Positions 8,970 to 16,928 of a stretch of 64,000 bases of DNA are shown piece by piece (the stretch's first letter is position 1; the number at the start of each line of letters is the position of its first letter). The DNA comes from Rhizobium sp. 2MFCol3.1. GTDB taxonomy: Bacteria > Pseudomonadota > Alphaproteobacteria > Rhizobiales > Rhizobiaceae. The stretch is from positions 25,737-89,736 of the forward strand of contig NZ_KB898374.1 in NCBI RefSeq assembly GCF_000377565.1, given 5' to 3'. The notes beneath the pieces are model-generated. The model did no database searches. It was given only the letters and a program-made list of their open reading frames with translations, and had not been told where the DNA came from. The position numbers were made by a program, and so were the translations under genes.

Positions 8970-9959
8970 ATGACCATCCCCAAGACGCACCCCTTCCCCT
9001 TCGACCCCACCTACGGCATGACGCTCGACACGCTGCGCGCCATCGTCCCGCCCGAGGCACCGCCAGGCTTCGACGCCTTCTGGCAGAAGCGGTACAAACG
9101 GGCGCTCACCATCGACCCGCAGCCGACGCTGAGAAAGAGCAGTCTTACCCACCCCGCCTGGCAGGTGCTCGATATCACCTACACCTCGACGGATGACGTC
9201 ACGATCGGCGGCTGGCTGCTCTTGCCGCGCGATGCGCCGGTGCGACGCGGGCTGGTGGTCGGCCATGGCTATGGCGGACGCGATGCGCCGGATTTCGATC
9301 TGCCGGTGGAACAGACCGCCATCCTCTTCCCCTGCGCCCGCGGCATGTCGCTGAGCGCCCAGGCACCGATCCCGCCCGATGCGCCCGGCCACGTGCTGCA
9401 CAACATCGATAGCCCCGACGACTATGTCATCGGCGGTTGCGTCGAGGATCTCTGGATCGCCGTCTCGGCGCTGCAGGCGCTCTATCCATGGCTCGCAAAC
9501 CGGATCGGCTATATCGGCGGCAGCTTCGGCGGCGGGCTGGGGGCACTGGCCATCCCCTTCGACAGCCGCATCGATCGCGGCCACCTGATCGTTCCCACCT
9601 TCGGCGACCGTAAGCAGTGGCTCACGCTACCGACAGTGGGCAGCGCCGATTCCGTGCAGACCTATCAAAAGACCCATCCCGACGTGCTCGATCACCTGCG
9701 CCTGTTCGATGCCGCAGCCGCAGCAACCCGCATCAAGGTGCCGATGCTGGTGGCCGCAGCCCTGTTCGATCCGGCCGTCGCGCCGCCCTGCCAGTTCGCC
9801 GTGGCCAACGCGATACCGCCGTCAAAATATAATGAAATCTTCATCCTCGACGCCGGACATTTCGACTATCCTGGAATGACGGAACAGAATTTTGCTCTGC
9901 GCGAAAAGCTGCGAGGTTTTTTGAAGGTTCATGAACCGGGAATATCTGCGCTGGCATAG
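8970..9959 (+). CDS. Acetyl xylan esterase / cephalosporin-C deacetylase-like hydrolase (CE7 type)
   Basis: A 329-residue alpha/beta hydrolase of the AXE1 family, which deacetylates acetylated sugars and xylo-oligosaccharides. The N terminus (PPGFDAFWQKRYKRAL) and the YTSTDDVTIGGWLLLP segment are typical. GHGYGGR would form the oxyanion region. The nucleophile elbow is GGSFGGGLG, and DAGHFDY near the C terminus supplies the histidine. No signal peptide, so cytosolic. The in-frame sequence before 8970 translates the repeat element and is not credible as protein. Its last 29 bases overlap the next gene. Confidence 0.82.
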   Translation: MTIPKTHPFPFDPTYGMTLDTLRAIVPPEAPPGFDAFWQKRYKRALTIDPQPTLRKSSLTHPAWQVLDITYTSTDDVTIGGWLLLPRDAPVRRGLVVGHGYGGRDAPDFDLPVEQTAILFPCARGMSLSAQAPIPPDAPGHVLHNIDSPDDYVIGGCVEDLWIAVSALQALYPWLANRIGYIGGSFGGGLGALAIPFDSRIDRGHLIVPTFGDRKQWLTLPTVGSADSVQTYQKTHPDVLDHLRLFDAAAAATRIKVPMLVAAALFDPAVAPPCQFAVANAIPPSKYNEIFILDAGHFDYPGMTEQNFALREKLRGFLKVHEPGISALA

Positions 9960-10590
9960 CCCGCGCCTGCATCGCGAGATGGAGCTGTTGGTGTTCGGCC
10001 ATGCCGGCGCCAAGGTGCTGATGTTTCCGACGCGCGACGGTCGTTTCTGGGAATATGAACGGATCGGCCTTGTCGCCAGCCTCGCCCACAAGCTCGAAGC
10101 CGGCCAGTTGCAGCTCTATTGCATCGAGGGTCTCGCCACGGAGACCTTCTACGGCTTCGACCGTCACCCGGCCGATCGCATCCACCGGCATCAGGCCTTC
10201 GAGGACTATATTCTCCACGAAGTCCTGCCGCTGATGGCCTCAAGAAACGGGCACGACTGCACCATCGTGCATGGCTGCAGCCTCGGCGCCTTCCAGGCGG
10301 CCAGCCTCGTCTTCCGCCACCCGCATCTGTTCCGCAAGCTCGTCGCTTTCTCCGGGCGCTACGACCTGACGCTGAGGGTCCTGCCGGGGCTCCATCACGG
10401 CTGGCAGCTGGACAAGCTGCGTGAGGTCGAGATCGTCATGACGATCGGCAATGCCGATCCGTTTCTCGACAACAACCACTATCTGAGCCGGCTTCTGTCG
10501 GACAAGCAGGTCGGCCACCAGCTGCACGTCTGGGACGGCCGCGCCCACCGCGCCAGCGCCTGGCGCAAGATGGCCGCACTCTACATCTGA
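9931..10590 (+). CDS. Putative esterase of the alpha/beta hydrolase fold (esterase D-like)
   Basis: A 219-residue protein resembling the putative esterase family that includes esterase D and mycolyltransferase-like proteins. The nucleophile elbow is HGCSLGAFQA (GxSxG with Cys before Ser). A possible acid lies in NADPFLD, and the histidine in WDGRAHRASAW. No signal peptide. It overlaps the end of the upstream CE7-type esterase by 29 bases in another frame, so the two are probably co-translated. The substrate is not recognisable from the sequence. Confidence 0.75.
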   Translation: MNREYLRWHSPRLHREMELLVFGHAGAKVLMFPTRDGRFWEYERIGLVASLAHKLEAGQLQLYCIEGLATETFYGFDRHPADRIHRHQAFEDYILHEVLPLMASRNGHDCTIVHGCSLGAFQAASLVFRHPHLFRKLVAFSGRYDLTLRVLPGLHHGWQLDKLREVEIVMTIGNADPFLDNNHYLSRLLSDKQVGHQLHVWDGRAHRASAWRKMAALYI

Positions 10591-10704
10591 GCCGCCGAAC
10601 GCTGGCAGCCAGCCGATAACGCTGATGTCAAAACTCGTGAATTGTCATTGCCGGGACCGTGGCTAAAGGCTGGAAACAGTCTTCCCTCACGAGAAAGGTC
10701 ATCC

Positions 10705-11112
10705 ATGTTCGCTTCGATCCACCTCCTGCAGCCGGCCCTGCTCAGCCTGCTGCGCATCGTCTCCGCGCTCGTTCTCTTCAGCTACGGCACGCAGAAGATC
10801 CTGCATTTCCCCGCTGCCGAGCGCGTGCCCGATGTCGGGTCGATGTCCTGGATTGCCGGCCTGCTTGAACTGACGCTGGGCTTCCTGGTGCTGATCGGCT
10901 TTCAGACCCGCGCCGCCGCCTTCGTCCTCTCCGGCCTGATGGCCTTCGCCTATTTCATCGGCCACGCGTCGAAGAGCTTCTTCCCCGCCCAGAACGGCGG
11001 CGTCGCCGCCATCCTCTTCTGCTTCGTGTTCCTCTACATCGTCGCCGCCGGTGCTGGTCCGTTCAGCGTCGATGCGATGATGAAGCGCAAGCAGGGTGTG
11101 GTTGCGGCGTGA
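10705..11112 (+). CDS. DoxX family membrane protein
   Basis: A 135-residue inner-membrane protein with four predicted helices. DoxX hallmarks are an N-terminal LLRIVSALVLFSYGTQKI helix, a glycine-rich GLLELTLGFLVLIGF helix, and a FAYFIGHASKSFFPAQNGG loop. GAGAAAGG precedes the ATG at 10705; an earlier in-frame ATG at 10642 lacks such a site. DoxX proteins are linked to respiratory or redox stress functions in some bacteria, but the role here is unknown. Confidence 0.82.
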   Translation: MFASIHLLQPALLSLLRIVSALVLFSYGTQKILHFPAAERVPDVGSMSWIAGLLELTLGFLVLIGFQTRAAAFVLSGLMAFAYFIGHASKSFFPAQNGGVAAILFCFVFLYIVAAGAGPFSVDAMMKRKQGVVAA

Positions 11113-11144
11113 TTGGTTGATGAGAAGCGGGCGACAGCGTCTGC

Positions 11145-11316
11145 CGCCCCCTCATCCGCCTGCCGGCACCTTCTCCCCGTTGGGGCGAAGGGACTTGCCG
11201 CACCGTCCTCTTTTACTCGCACCACTCTCTCTGGAGAAAGAGAGGTAGGGAGCCGCCTGCAACGAGTCTCTTCTCCCCCGCGGGGAGAAGGTGCCGGCAG
11301 GCGGATGAGGGGGGCG
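11145..11316. repeat. Family A palindromic element (full copy)
   Basis: The left arm 11145-11179 and right arm 11281-11316 are reverse complements apart from one extra G in the right arm, around a 101-base loop. Sub-motifs are CCTCATCCGCCTGCCGGCA and CACCTTCTCCCC. It occupies the gap between the convergent DoxX and Gfo/Idh/MocA genes and could act as a bidirectional terminator or RNA-stabilising hairpin. It resembles the intergenic mosaic repeats described in rhizobia. Confidence 0.88.
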
Positions 11317-11338
11317 ACTGGCTCCGGCCGAGCTTATC

Positions 11339-12526
11339 TTACACCTTAACCCAGGCCCCATTCCGCTTCGACGACGCCACGCAGGCATCCACGAAGGCAA
11401 CGCCCTTCACGCCATCGTCAACCGTCGGATAAACCACAGCCTTGTCGACCGCCTTACCCTTCTTATGCGCGTTGATGGCGTGCGCCGCTTCCGTGTAGAT
11501 CGTCGCAAAAGCCTCGAGATAACCTTCCGGGTGACCGGACGGAATGCGCGAGACGCGCGCTGCCGCTGCGCCGGAGCCGGCGCCGTTGCGGGTGATCAGG
11601 CGCTTCGGCTCGCCGAAGGGCGTGAACCAGAGATAGTTCGGATCGGCCTGCACCCATTCCAGACCACCCTTGGTGCCATAGACGCGGACCTTCAGGCCGT
11701 TCTCGTGGCCGGGGGCCACCTGGCTGCACCAGAGCATGCCCTTAGCCGGCTTTTCCGAGCCCTTCGCCTTGAAGCGCAGCATCACATGCGCGTTGTCGTC
11801 GAGACGGCGGCCTTCGACGAAGCTGTCGAGATCGGCGGCAAGGCTATCGAGCTCGAGGCCGGAGACGAAGGTGGCGAGGTTATAGGCATGCGTGCCGATA
11901 TCGCCGGTGGAACCACCGGCACCTGACTGCGCGGGATCGGTGCGCCACACGGCCTGCTTGGCGCCCTGCTGCTCGACGGCTTCGGTCAGCCAATCCTGCG
12001 GATATTCGGCCTGCACCAGGCGGATATCGCCGAGTTCGCCATTGGCGATCATCTCGCGCGCCTGGCGCACCATCGGATAGCCGGTGTAGTTGTGCGTGAG
12101 GATGAACAACGCGCCGCTCTCGTCGGCCACCTTCTTCAGTTTCTTGGCGTCGGCGAGGTTCGAGGTCAGCGGCTTGTCGCAGATGACATGGATGCCGCGG
12201 CGGAGAAACTCCTTGGCGGCGTCATAGTGCACGTGGTTCGGCGTCACGATCGACACCGCCTCGATGCCGTTCTTCAGCTTCGCCTCGCGGATCGCCATCT
12301 CGCGATAGCTGGAATAGGTGCGGGTCGGATCGAGCCCGAGATCGGCACCCGAGGCCTTCGCCTTTTCCGGCGTCGACGACAGCGCGCCGGCGATCAGCTC
12401 ATACTGATCATCGATGCGGGCAGCGATGCGGTGCACCGCGCCAATGAAAGCGCCGGCGCCACCGCCGACCATGCCGAGACGGATGCGCGGCTCGCGCGTG
12501 TGTTCCGTTGATGCTTCGATTGCCAT
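11339..12526 (-). CDS. Gfo/Idh/MocA family NAD(P)-dependent oxidoreductase
   Basis: A 395-residue cytosolic sugar or inositol dehydrogenase-like enzyme. The N-terminal Rossmann motif is LGMVGGGAGAFIG, the EAVSIVTPNHVH strand follows, and CDKPLTSN carries the family lysine. A long C-terminal beta domain follows. TTGGAGGAACACATG fixes the start at 12526. The longer frame to 12673 only reads repeat DNA. It lies downstream of a TIM-barrel isomerase gene on the same strand, with a family A repeat between them. The pair probably works on one sugar, perhaps a keto-inositol or keto-sugar, but the substrate is not evident. Confidence 0.87.
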   Translation of the reverse strand: MAIEASTEHTREPRIRLGMVGGGAGAFIGAVHRIAARIDDQYELIAGALSSTPEKAKASGADLGLDPTRTYSSYREMAIREAKLKNGIEAVSIVTPNHVHYDAAKEFLRRGIHVICDKPLTSNLADAKKLKKVADESGALFILTHNYTGYPMVRQAREMIANGELGDIRLVQAEYPQDWLTEAVEQQGAKQAVWRTDPAQSGAGGSTGDIGTHAYNLATFVSGLELDSLAADLDSFVEGRRLDDNAHVMLRFKAKGSEKPAKGMLWCSQVAPGHENGLKVRVYGTKGGLEWVQADPNYLWFTPFGEPKRLITRNGAGSGAAAARVSRIPSGHPEGYLEAFATIYTEAAHAINAHKKGKAVDKAVVYPTVDDGVKGVAFVDACVASSKRNGAWVKV

Positions 12527-12578
12527 GTGTTCCTCCAAAATTGTGTGTGTGGGTGCGCTCGATTTGAGGTTCTGCCGG

Positions 12579-12710
12579 GTGGCCCCCTCATCCGACCCTT
12601 CGGGCCACCTTCTCCCCGTTGGGGAGAAGGGGAGGTCGGCGCGAGCGGCCCACTCCAGGTCTCTTCTCCCCAACGGGGAGAAGGTGCCGGCAGGCGGATG
12701 AGGGGGCCAC
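12579..12710. repeat. Family A palindromic element, variant, inside an operon
   Basis: The outer arms start GTGGCCCCCTCATCCG at 12579 and end with CGGATGAGGGGGCCAC at 12710. Each arm also contains its own small hairpin built on CTTCTCCCCnnnGGGGAGAAG (12609-12629 and 12663-12683). The left arm carries ACCCTTCGGGCCACC where the other copies have CCTGCCGGCACC. It lies between the isomerase and oxidoreductase genes, so it will be in their shared transcript. Confidence 0.87.
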
Positions 12711-12749
12711 TCGGCACCACCTCTCCTACTGCCGCCCTCAAAGCCCTCG

Positions 12750-13802
12750 TTAAATCCCCAACATCCGCCGATTGGCCGCCTGGTCCGTACCGCTGCCGGC
12801 GAAGTCGTCGAAGGCCTTCTCCGTCACGCGGATGATGTGCGACTTGACGAACTCGGCACCCTCGCGCGCGCCGTCCTCGGGATGCTTCAGCGCGCATTCC
12901 CATTCGACAACGGCCCAGCCATCGAAGTTGTTGGCCGTCATCTTCGAGAACACCGCGCCGAAATCAACCTGACCGTCGCCGAGCGAGCGGAAGCGGCCGG
13001 CGCGCTCGACCCAGCCCTGGTAACCGCCATAGACGCCCTGGCGGCCCGTCGGGTTGAATTCGGCATCCTTGACGTGGAACATCTTGATCCGGTCTTTGTA
13101 GATGTCGATGTTATCGAGATAATCCAGGCACTGCAGCACGTAGTGCGAGGGGTCGTAGAGCATGTTGGCGCGCGGGTGGTTCTTCACGCGCTCCAGGAAC
13201 ATCTCGAAGGTGACGCCATCATGCAGGTCTTCGCCGGGATGGATTTCGTAGCAGATGTCGACGCCGTTTTCGTCGGCATGATTGAGGATCGGCGTCCAGC
13301 GCTTGGCAAGTTCATCGAAAGCGGTCTCGACGAGACCGGCCGGGCGCTGCGGCCACGGATAGATGAACGGCCAGGCGAGCGCGCCGGAAAACGTCGCATG
13401 CGCCTTAATGCCGAGGTGCTTCGACGCCGTCAGCGCCATCTTCACCTGCTCGACGGCCCATTCCTGGCGCGCCCTAGGGTTGCCGCGCACTTCGGGTGCC
13501 GCGAAACCGTCGAAGGCTTCGTCATAGGCGGGATGCACGGCAACCAGCTGGCCCTGCAGGTGGGTGGAGAGCTCGGTGATCTCGACGCCGTTCTGGCGCG
13601 CCACGCCGGCGAACTCGTCGCAATAATCCTTGGATGATGCAGCCTTCTTGAGGTCGATCAGCTGGCCCGCCCAGGTCGGAACCTGCACGCCCTTGTAGCC
13701 GATATCGGCTGCCCACTTGGTGATCGAATCCCACGAGTTGAAAGGTGCGGCATCGCCCGCGAACTGCCCGAGGAACAAGCCTGGGCCCTTGATCGTTTTC
13801 AT
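12750..13802 (-). CDS. Sugar phosphate isomerase/epimerase (xylose isomerase-like TIM barrel)
   Basis: A 350-residue AP-endonuclease-2/xylose isomerase-like TIM-barrel protein. Metal-ligand candidates are the Glu and His of CYEIHPGEDLHDG, the Asp and His of LYDPSHYVLQ, the His and Asp of MFHVKDAEFN, and the Glu of VVEWECALK. GGGAGGAATTGAC precedes the ATG at 13802. Upstream, at 13828-13837, GTAAACGTTT resembles a LacI-family half site. It is the first gene of a two-gene unit with the Gfo/Idh/MocA oxidoreductase. Inositol or rare-sugar catabolism is a reasonable guess but not shown by the sequence. Confidence 0.83.
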   Translation of the reverse strand: MKTIKGPGLFLGQFAGDAAPFNSWDSITKWAADIGYKGVQVPTWAGQLIDLKKAASSKDYCDEFAGVARQNGVEITELSTHLQGQLVAVHPAYDEAFDGFAAPEVRGNPRARQEWAVEQVKMALTASKHLGIKAHATFSGALAWPFIYPWPQRPAGLVETAFDELAKRWTPILNHADENGVDICYEIHPGEDLHDGVTFEMFLERVKNHPRANMLYDPSHYVLQCLDYLDNIDIYKDRIKMFHVKDAEFNPTGRQGVYGGYQGWVERAGRFRSLGDGQVDFGAVFSKMTANNFDGWAVVEWECALKHPEDGAREGAEFVKSHIIRVTEKAFDDFAGSGTDQAANRRMLGI

Positions 13803-14070
13803 GTCAATTCCTCCCTGAATAATGACCGTAAACGTTTCTGGTTCAGTTCTAGCACTTGATTTGCACTCTGCAAGCCGATTTTGGCGAGAATGCAAATCTC
13901 CCCCTCCCGGGCCAGATTTAGCGGTTGCGACTAAACCATGTCGGGCAACTGGCCGCAAGACGTACGTACCGCATTTCTTGATCACCGCTCTGCGGGCGCT
14001 TCTGCGGCAGCGCATCTTTGTGGACTTCCCGCCACCGCGTGCTACTCTTGGTCGACCAGGAGGGTGGTCC

Positions 14071-15861
14071 ATGACGCGGCGGCTGGCGGCAATCTTGGAT
14101 GCGGATGTTGTCGGCTTCTCCCGGCTGATGGGCCTCGACGAAGCGGGGACCTTCGCGGCGCTGAAACGCCACAACACCGAGACCATCGTCCCCACCATCA
14201 CCAGGCATCGCGGACATGTCGTGAAGTTCGTCGGAGACGGCACGCTGGCGGAATTTTCCAGCGTGGTCGACGCGCTGCGTTGCGCGATGGAGATCCAACA
14301 GGCCATTCTCGCCGGCAATCACGATGTCGTGCCCGATCGCCGGATGATCTGGCGCATCGGCATCCATGTCGGCGACGTCCTGACCGAGGATGGCGACATC
14401 TTCGGCGAGAGCGTCAACATCGCCGCGCGGCTGCAGGCGCTGGCGCCGGCCGGCGGCATCTGCCTTTCGCAGCAGGTGCGCGACCAGATCGGCACGGCGC
14501 TCGATTTCGAGGCCACCGACTTCGGCAATCGCAAGCTGAAGAACATCGAGCAGACCGTCAGGGTGTGGCGCTGGTTTCCGCCGGGCGGCCAGACGGACGG
14601 TCCGGACGAAGAAATCCCGGACCGGGCGATCCCCACCCAGCCGCCTGAGCGCAAGCGCCCGTCGATCGCCGTGCTTCCCTTTGCCAACATGTCTAGCATC
14701 GAGGGGCAGGAGCATTTTTCCGACGGCTTCACCGACGAGCTGATCGCGACCCTGGCGCGCTGTCGCTGGCTGCTTGTCGCCGCCCGCAACTCGTCCTTCA
14801 GCTTCAAGGGCCGCGCCGTCGATGCCCGCCGTGTCGCCGAGGATCTCGGCGTCAAATACGTGCTCGAAGGCAGCGTCCGCCGCTCCGACACGCGCATCCG
14901 CATCACCGCGCAGCTTCTGGATGGAAGCGAGGGTACGCTGCTCTGGGCCGAACGCTATGACCGCATGCTGGCCGATATCTTCGACCTCCAGGACGAGATC
15001 GCCTCCGAGATCACCGGAACCATCGAGCCCGAATTGAGCGCCATCGAATTCGCGGCCCTGCGCGGCCGCTCGATCGTCGACATGACCGCCTGGGAAATCT
15101 ATCTGAAGGGCCTCTGGCATCTCTACCGCTTCACCATCGACGAATTGAACACCGCTAAACAGCTGTTCGAGCAGGCGATCGCCATCGATCCGAGTTTCGC
15201 GCAGGCGCAGGCGCGGCTCGCTTACGTCCACATCCAGCTCGGCTGGTATGGCTCGCTGGAGGAGCGTTCCGGGCGCATATGCGAGGCGATCGAGCTCGCC
15301 GAGCGGGCAATCACGCTCGATCAGAAGGAGCCCGCTGCCCATCTGGCACTCGGCCGGGCGCTTGCGCTCGACGGCGCCACGGAGGCTGGGATCGCTCATC
15401 TTCGTCATGCGGTGAAACTGGACCACAGCTTTGCCCAGGCGCATTTCGCGCTCGGCCAGGCGCTCTGCTACGCCGACCGCCCTGAGGAGGGCATGCCCGA
15501 ATTCAGCGAAGCCTTTCGTCTCAGCCCGCGCGACCCGCATCTCTGGACCTTTCACAGCATGATGGCCTTCGCGAACTACCAGATGGACAAGCTCGACGAG
15601 GCAGCCGATGCCGCCCGCGCATCGATGCGCTCGCCGAACGTCACCTTCTGGCCGGCGATGGCGCTGGTGGCGATCCAGGGACGGCAGGGCAAGATCGAGG
15701 AGGCGCGCCGGACGATCGACGAGCTCTACAATTTTCGACCGGGCATGACGCTCGATGATGCCAGGCGTGAATTCTACTTCGGCCTCAAGCCCGCGATGAG
15801 CGAAACCTTCATCGAGCGCTTTGTCGGCGACCTCGCCAAGGCAGGCCTGCCGCCAGAGTGA
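14071..15861 (+). CDS. Class III adenylate/guanylate cyclase with TolB-like and TPR regions
   Basis: A 596-residue soluble protein. The first about 175 residues are a class III cyclase domain (ILDADVVGFSRLM, KFVGDGTLAEF, GESVNIAARLQ), with metal-binding Asp and the Asn/Arg pair visible. A TolB/FlgO-like alpha/beta region follows (SIAVLPFANMSS, DGFTDELIATLAR, LEGSVRRS). Several TPR helices finish the protein (AKQLFEQAIAIDPSFAQAQA and later copies). Rhizobia carry many such proteins. AGGAGGGTGGTCC directly precedes the ATG. The frame opens earlier, at 13822, but that part has no ribosome site. The product could be cAMP; the TPR part should bind a partner protein. Confidence 0.87.
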   Translation: MTRRLAAILDADVVGFSRLMGLDEAGTFAALKRHNTETIVPTITRHRGHVVKFVGDGTLAEFSSVVDALRCAMEIQQAILAGNHDVVPDRRMIWRIGIHVGDVLTEDGDIFGESVNIAARLQALAPAGGICLSQQVRDQIGTALDFEATDFGNRKLKNIEQTVRVWRWFPPGGQTDGPDEEIPDRAIPTQPPERKRPSIAVLPFANMSSIEGQEHFSDGFTDELIATLARCRWLLVAARNSSFSFKGRAVDARRVAEDLGVKYVLEGSVRRSDTRIRITAQLLDGSEGTLLWAERYDRMLADIFDLQDEIASEITGTIEPELSAIEFAALRGRSIVDMTAWEIYLKGLWHLYRFTIDELNTAKQLFEQAIAIDPSFAQAQARLAYVHIQLGWYGSLEERSGRICEAIELAERAITLDQKEPAAHLALGRALALDGATEAGIAHLRHAVKLDHSFAQAHFALGQALCYADRPEEGMPEFSEAFRLSPRDPHLWTFHSMMAFANYQMDKLDEAADAARASMRSPNVTFWPAMALVAIQGRQGKIEEARRTIDELYNFRPGMTLDDARREFYFGLKPAMSETFIERFVGDLAKAGLPPE

Positions 15862-15864
15862 AGA

Positions 15865-15886
15865 CGCCCGCCCTTTCGAGCGGGCG
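15865..15886. terminator. Hairpin between convergent cyclase and sugar-binding protein genes
   Basis: CGCCCGC and GCGGGCG pair around an 8-base loop, in the 42-base gap between two convergent stop codons. T-runs are poor on both sides, so it is a weak bidirectional terminator at best. Confidence 0.5.
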
Positions 15887-15903
15887 CCTCGTGTTCACAA
15901 GGA

Positions 15904-16851
15904 TCAGAACGGCGAATCCGGGAAGTAGAAGTCCTTGGCGTTGTCCTTCGTCACCAGCGTGGCGTCGAGGATGTAGGTGCCGCGAACCGGGACCTGGTCG
16001 TAGAGCGACGCGGCCGTCAGTTCCATCGCGGTGCCAACCATTGCCGGCGGATAGAGAACGTCGACCGGGATCAGCTTGTCGCCGTCCATGACCTTCTTGA
16101 CCATGTCCTTGGAGCCGGCGCCGGCCACGACATACTGGATGTCGGTGCGCTTGGCCTGCTCGATCGCCTGCAGCACGCCGACGGCCATGTCGTCGTCCTG
16201 GCACCAGACCACGTCGATCTTCGGGTACTTGGTCAGGTAGTCCTGCATCACCTTGAAGGCGTCGTCGCGGTTCCAGTTGCCGAACTGGCGGTCGAGAACC
16301 TTGACGTTGGAGCCGGCGATGCCCTTGTCGAAGCCGTCCTGGCGCTGCTGGTCGATCGGGATCGGCAGACCGCGGATGACGACGACCTGCGCGTCCGGCG
16401 TGGTTTCCTTGATGTACTTGCCGGCGACTTCGCCAAGCGCCGGGTTGTTGCCGGCGATGTAGATGTCACGCACGCTGTCGTCGTTCGTGCTCGGCGCGCG
16501 GTCGACCAGCGCCACGAAGGTGCCCTTGTCCTTGACTTCCTTGATGGCGTTGACCAGCGGATCCGGATCGGACGGCAGGATGACCAGCGCGTCCATGCCC
16601 TGCGTTGCCAGATCCTGCACGGCGTTTGCCTGGCTTGCGGCATCCGGCGAGGTCTTGACGATGACGGTGAGGTCAGGGTGCTCGGCCATCAAAAGCTTGG
16701 CGACGCGCTCGGCATGGAACACCACGCCGGAGGTCCAGCCGTGGTCGGCCGCCGGGATCGATACGCCGATGGTCTTCTTGTCCGCCGAGTGAGCGACGCC
16801 GGCGAGCAGCGCCGCCGTCACGACCGCCAGGCTGAATAGTGTCTTACGCAT
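15904..16851 (-). CDS. Sugar ABC transporter periplasmic substrate-binding protein (RbsB-like)
   Basis: A 315-residue periplasmic binding protein of the ribose/galactose type. The signal peptide is residues 1-22 (ending VAHSA). The mature protein begins KKTIGVSIPAADHGW and contains LVILPSDPDPLVNAI and VVWCQDDDMAVGVLQAI, features of peripla_BP_4 sugar receptors. GGGAGGAAAACAGAC precedes the ATG. It is the last gene of a three-gene minus-strand unit (ATPase, permease, receptor) regulated by the divergent LacI gene. The ligand is unknown; the family takes pentoses, hexoses and polyols. Confidence 0.9.
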   Translation of the reverse strand: MRKTLFSLAVVTAALLAGVAHSADKKTIGVSIPAADHGWTSGVVFHAERVAKLLMAEHPDLTVIVKTSPDAASQANAVQDLATQGMDALVILPSDPDPLVNAIKEVKDKGTFVALVDRAPSTNDDSVRDIYIAGNNPALGEVAGKYIKETTPDAQVVVIRGLPIPIDQQRQDGFDKGIAGSNVKVLDRQFGNWNRDDAFKVMQDYLTKYPKIDVVWCQDDDMAVGVLQAIEQAKRTDIQYVVAGAGSKDMVKKVMDGDKLIPVDVLYPPAMVGTAMELTAASLYDQVPVRGTYILDATLVTKDNAKDFYFPDSPF

Positions 16852-16928
16852 GTCTGTTTTCCTCCCATTAAACCCCAGGGCTTGCGAACCTTGAGACCGG
16901 GCGCCCCGCCGACCCGGCCAATCCCTTG

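Noticed and set aside
8508..9584. A 358-codon minus-strand frame across the C repeat and the CE7 esterase
   Set aside because: It passes through both repeat arms and is antisense to a gene with a complete catalytic triad.
13918..15555. A 545-codon open frame antisense to the cyclase-TPR gene
   Set aside because: It mirrors a well-supported gene with domains and a ribosome site. Long antisense frames are expected in GC-rich DNA, and its translation has no recognisable motif.
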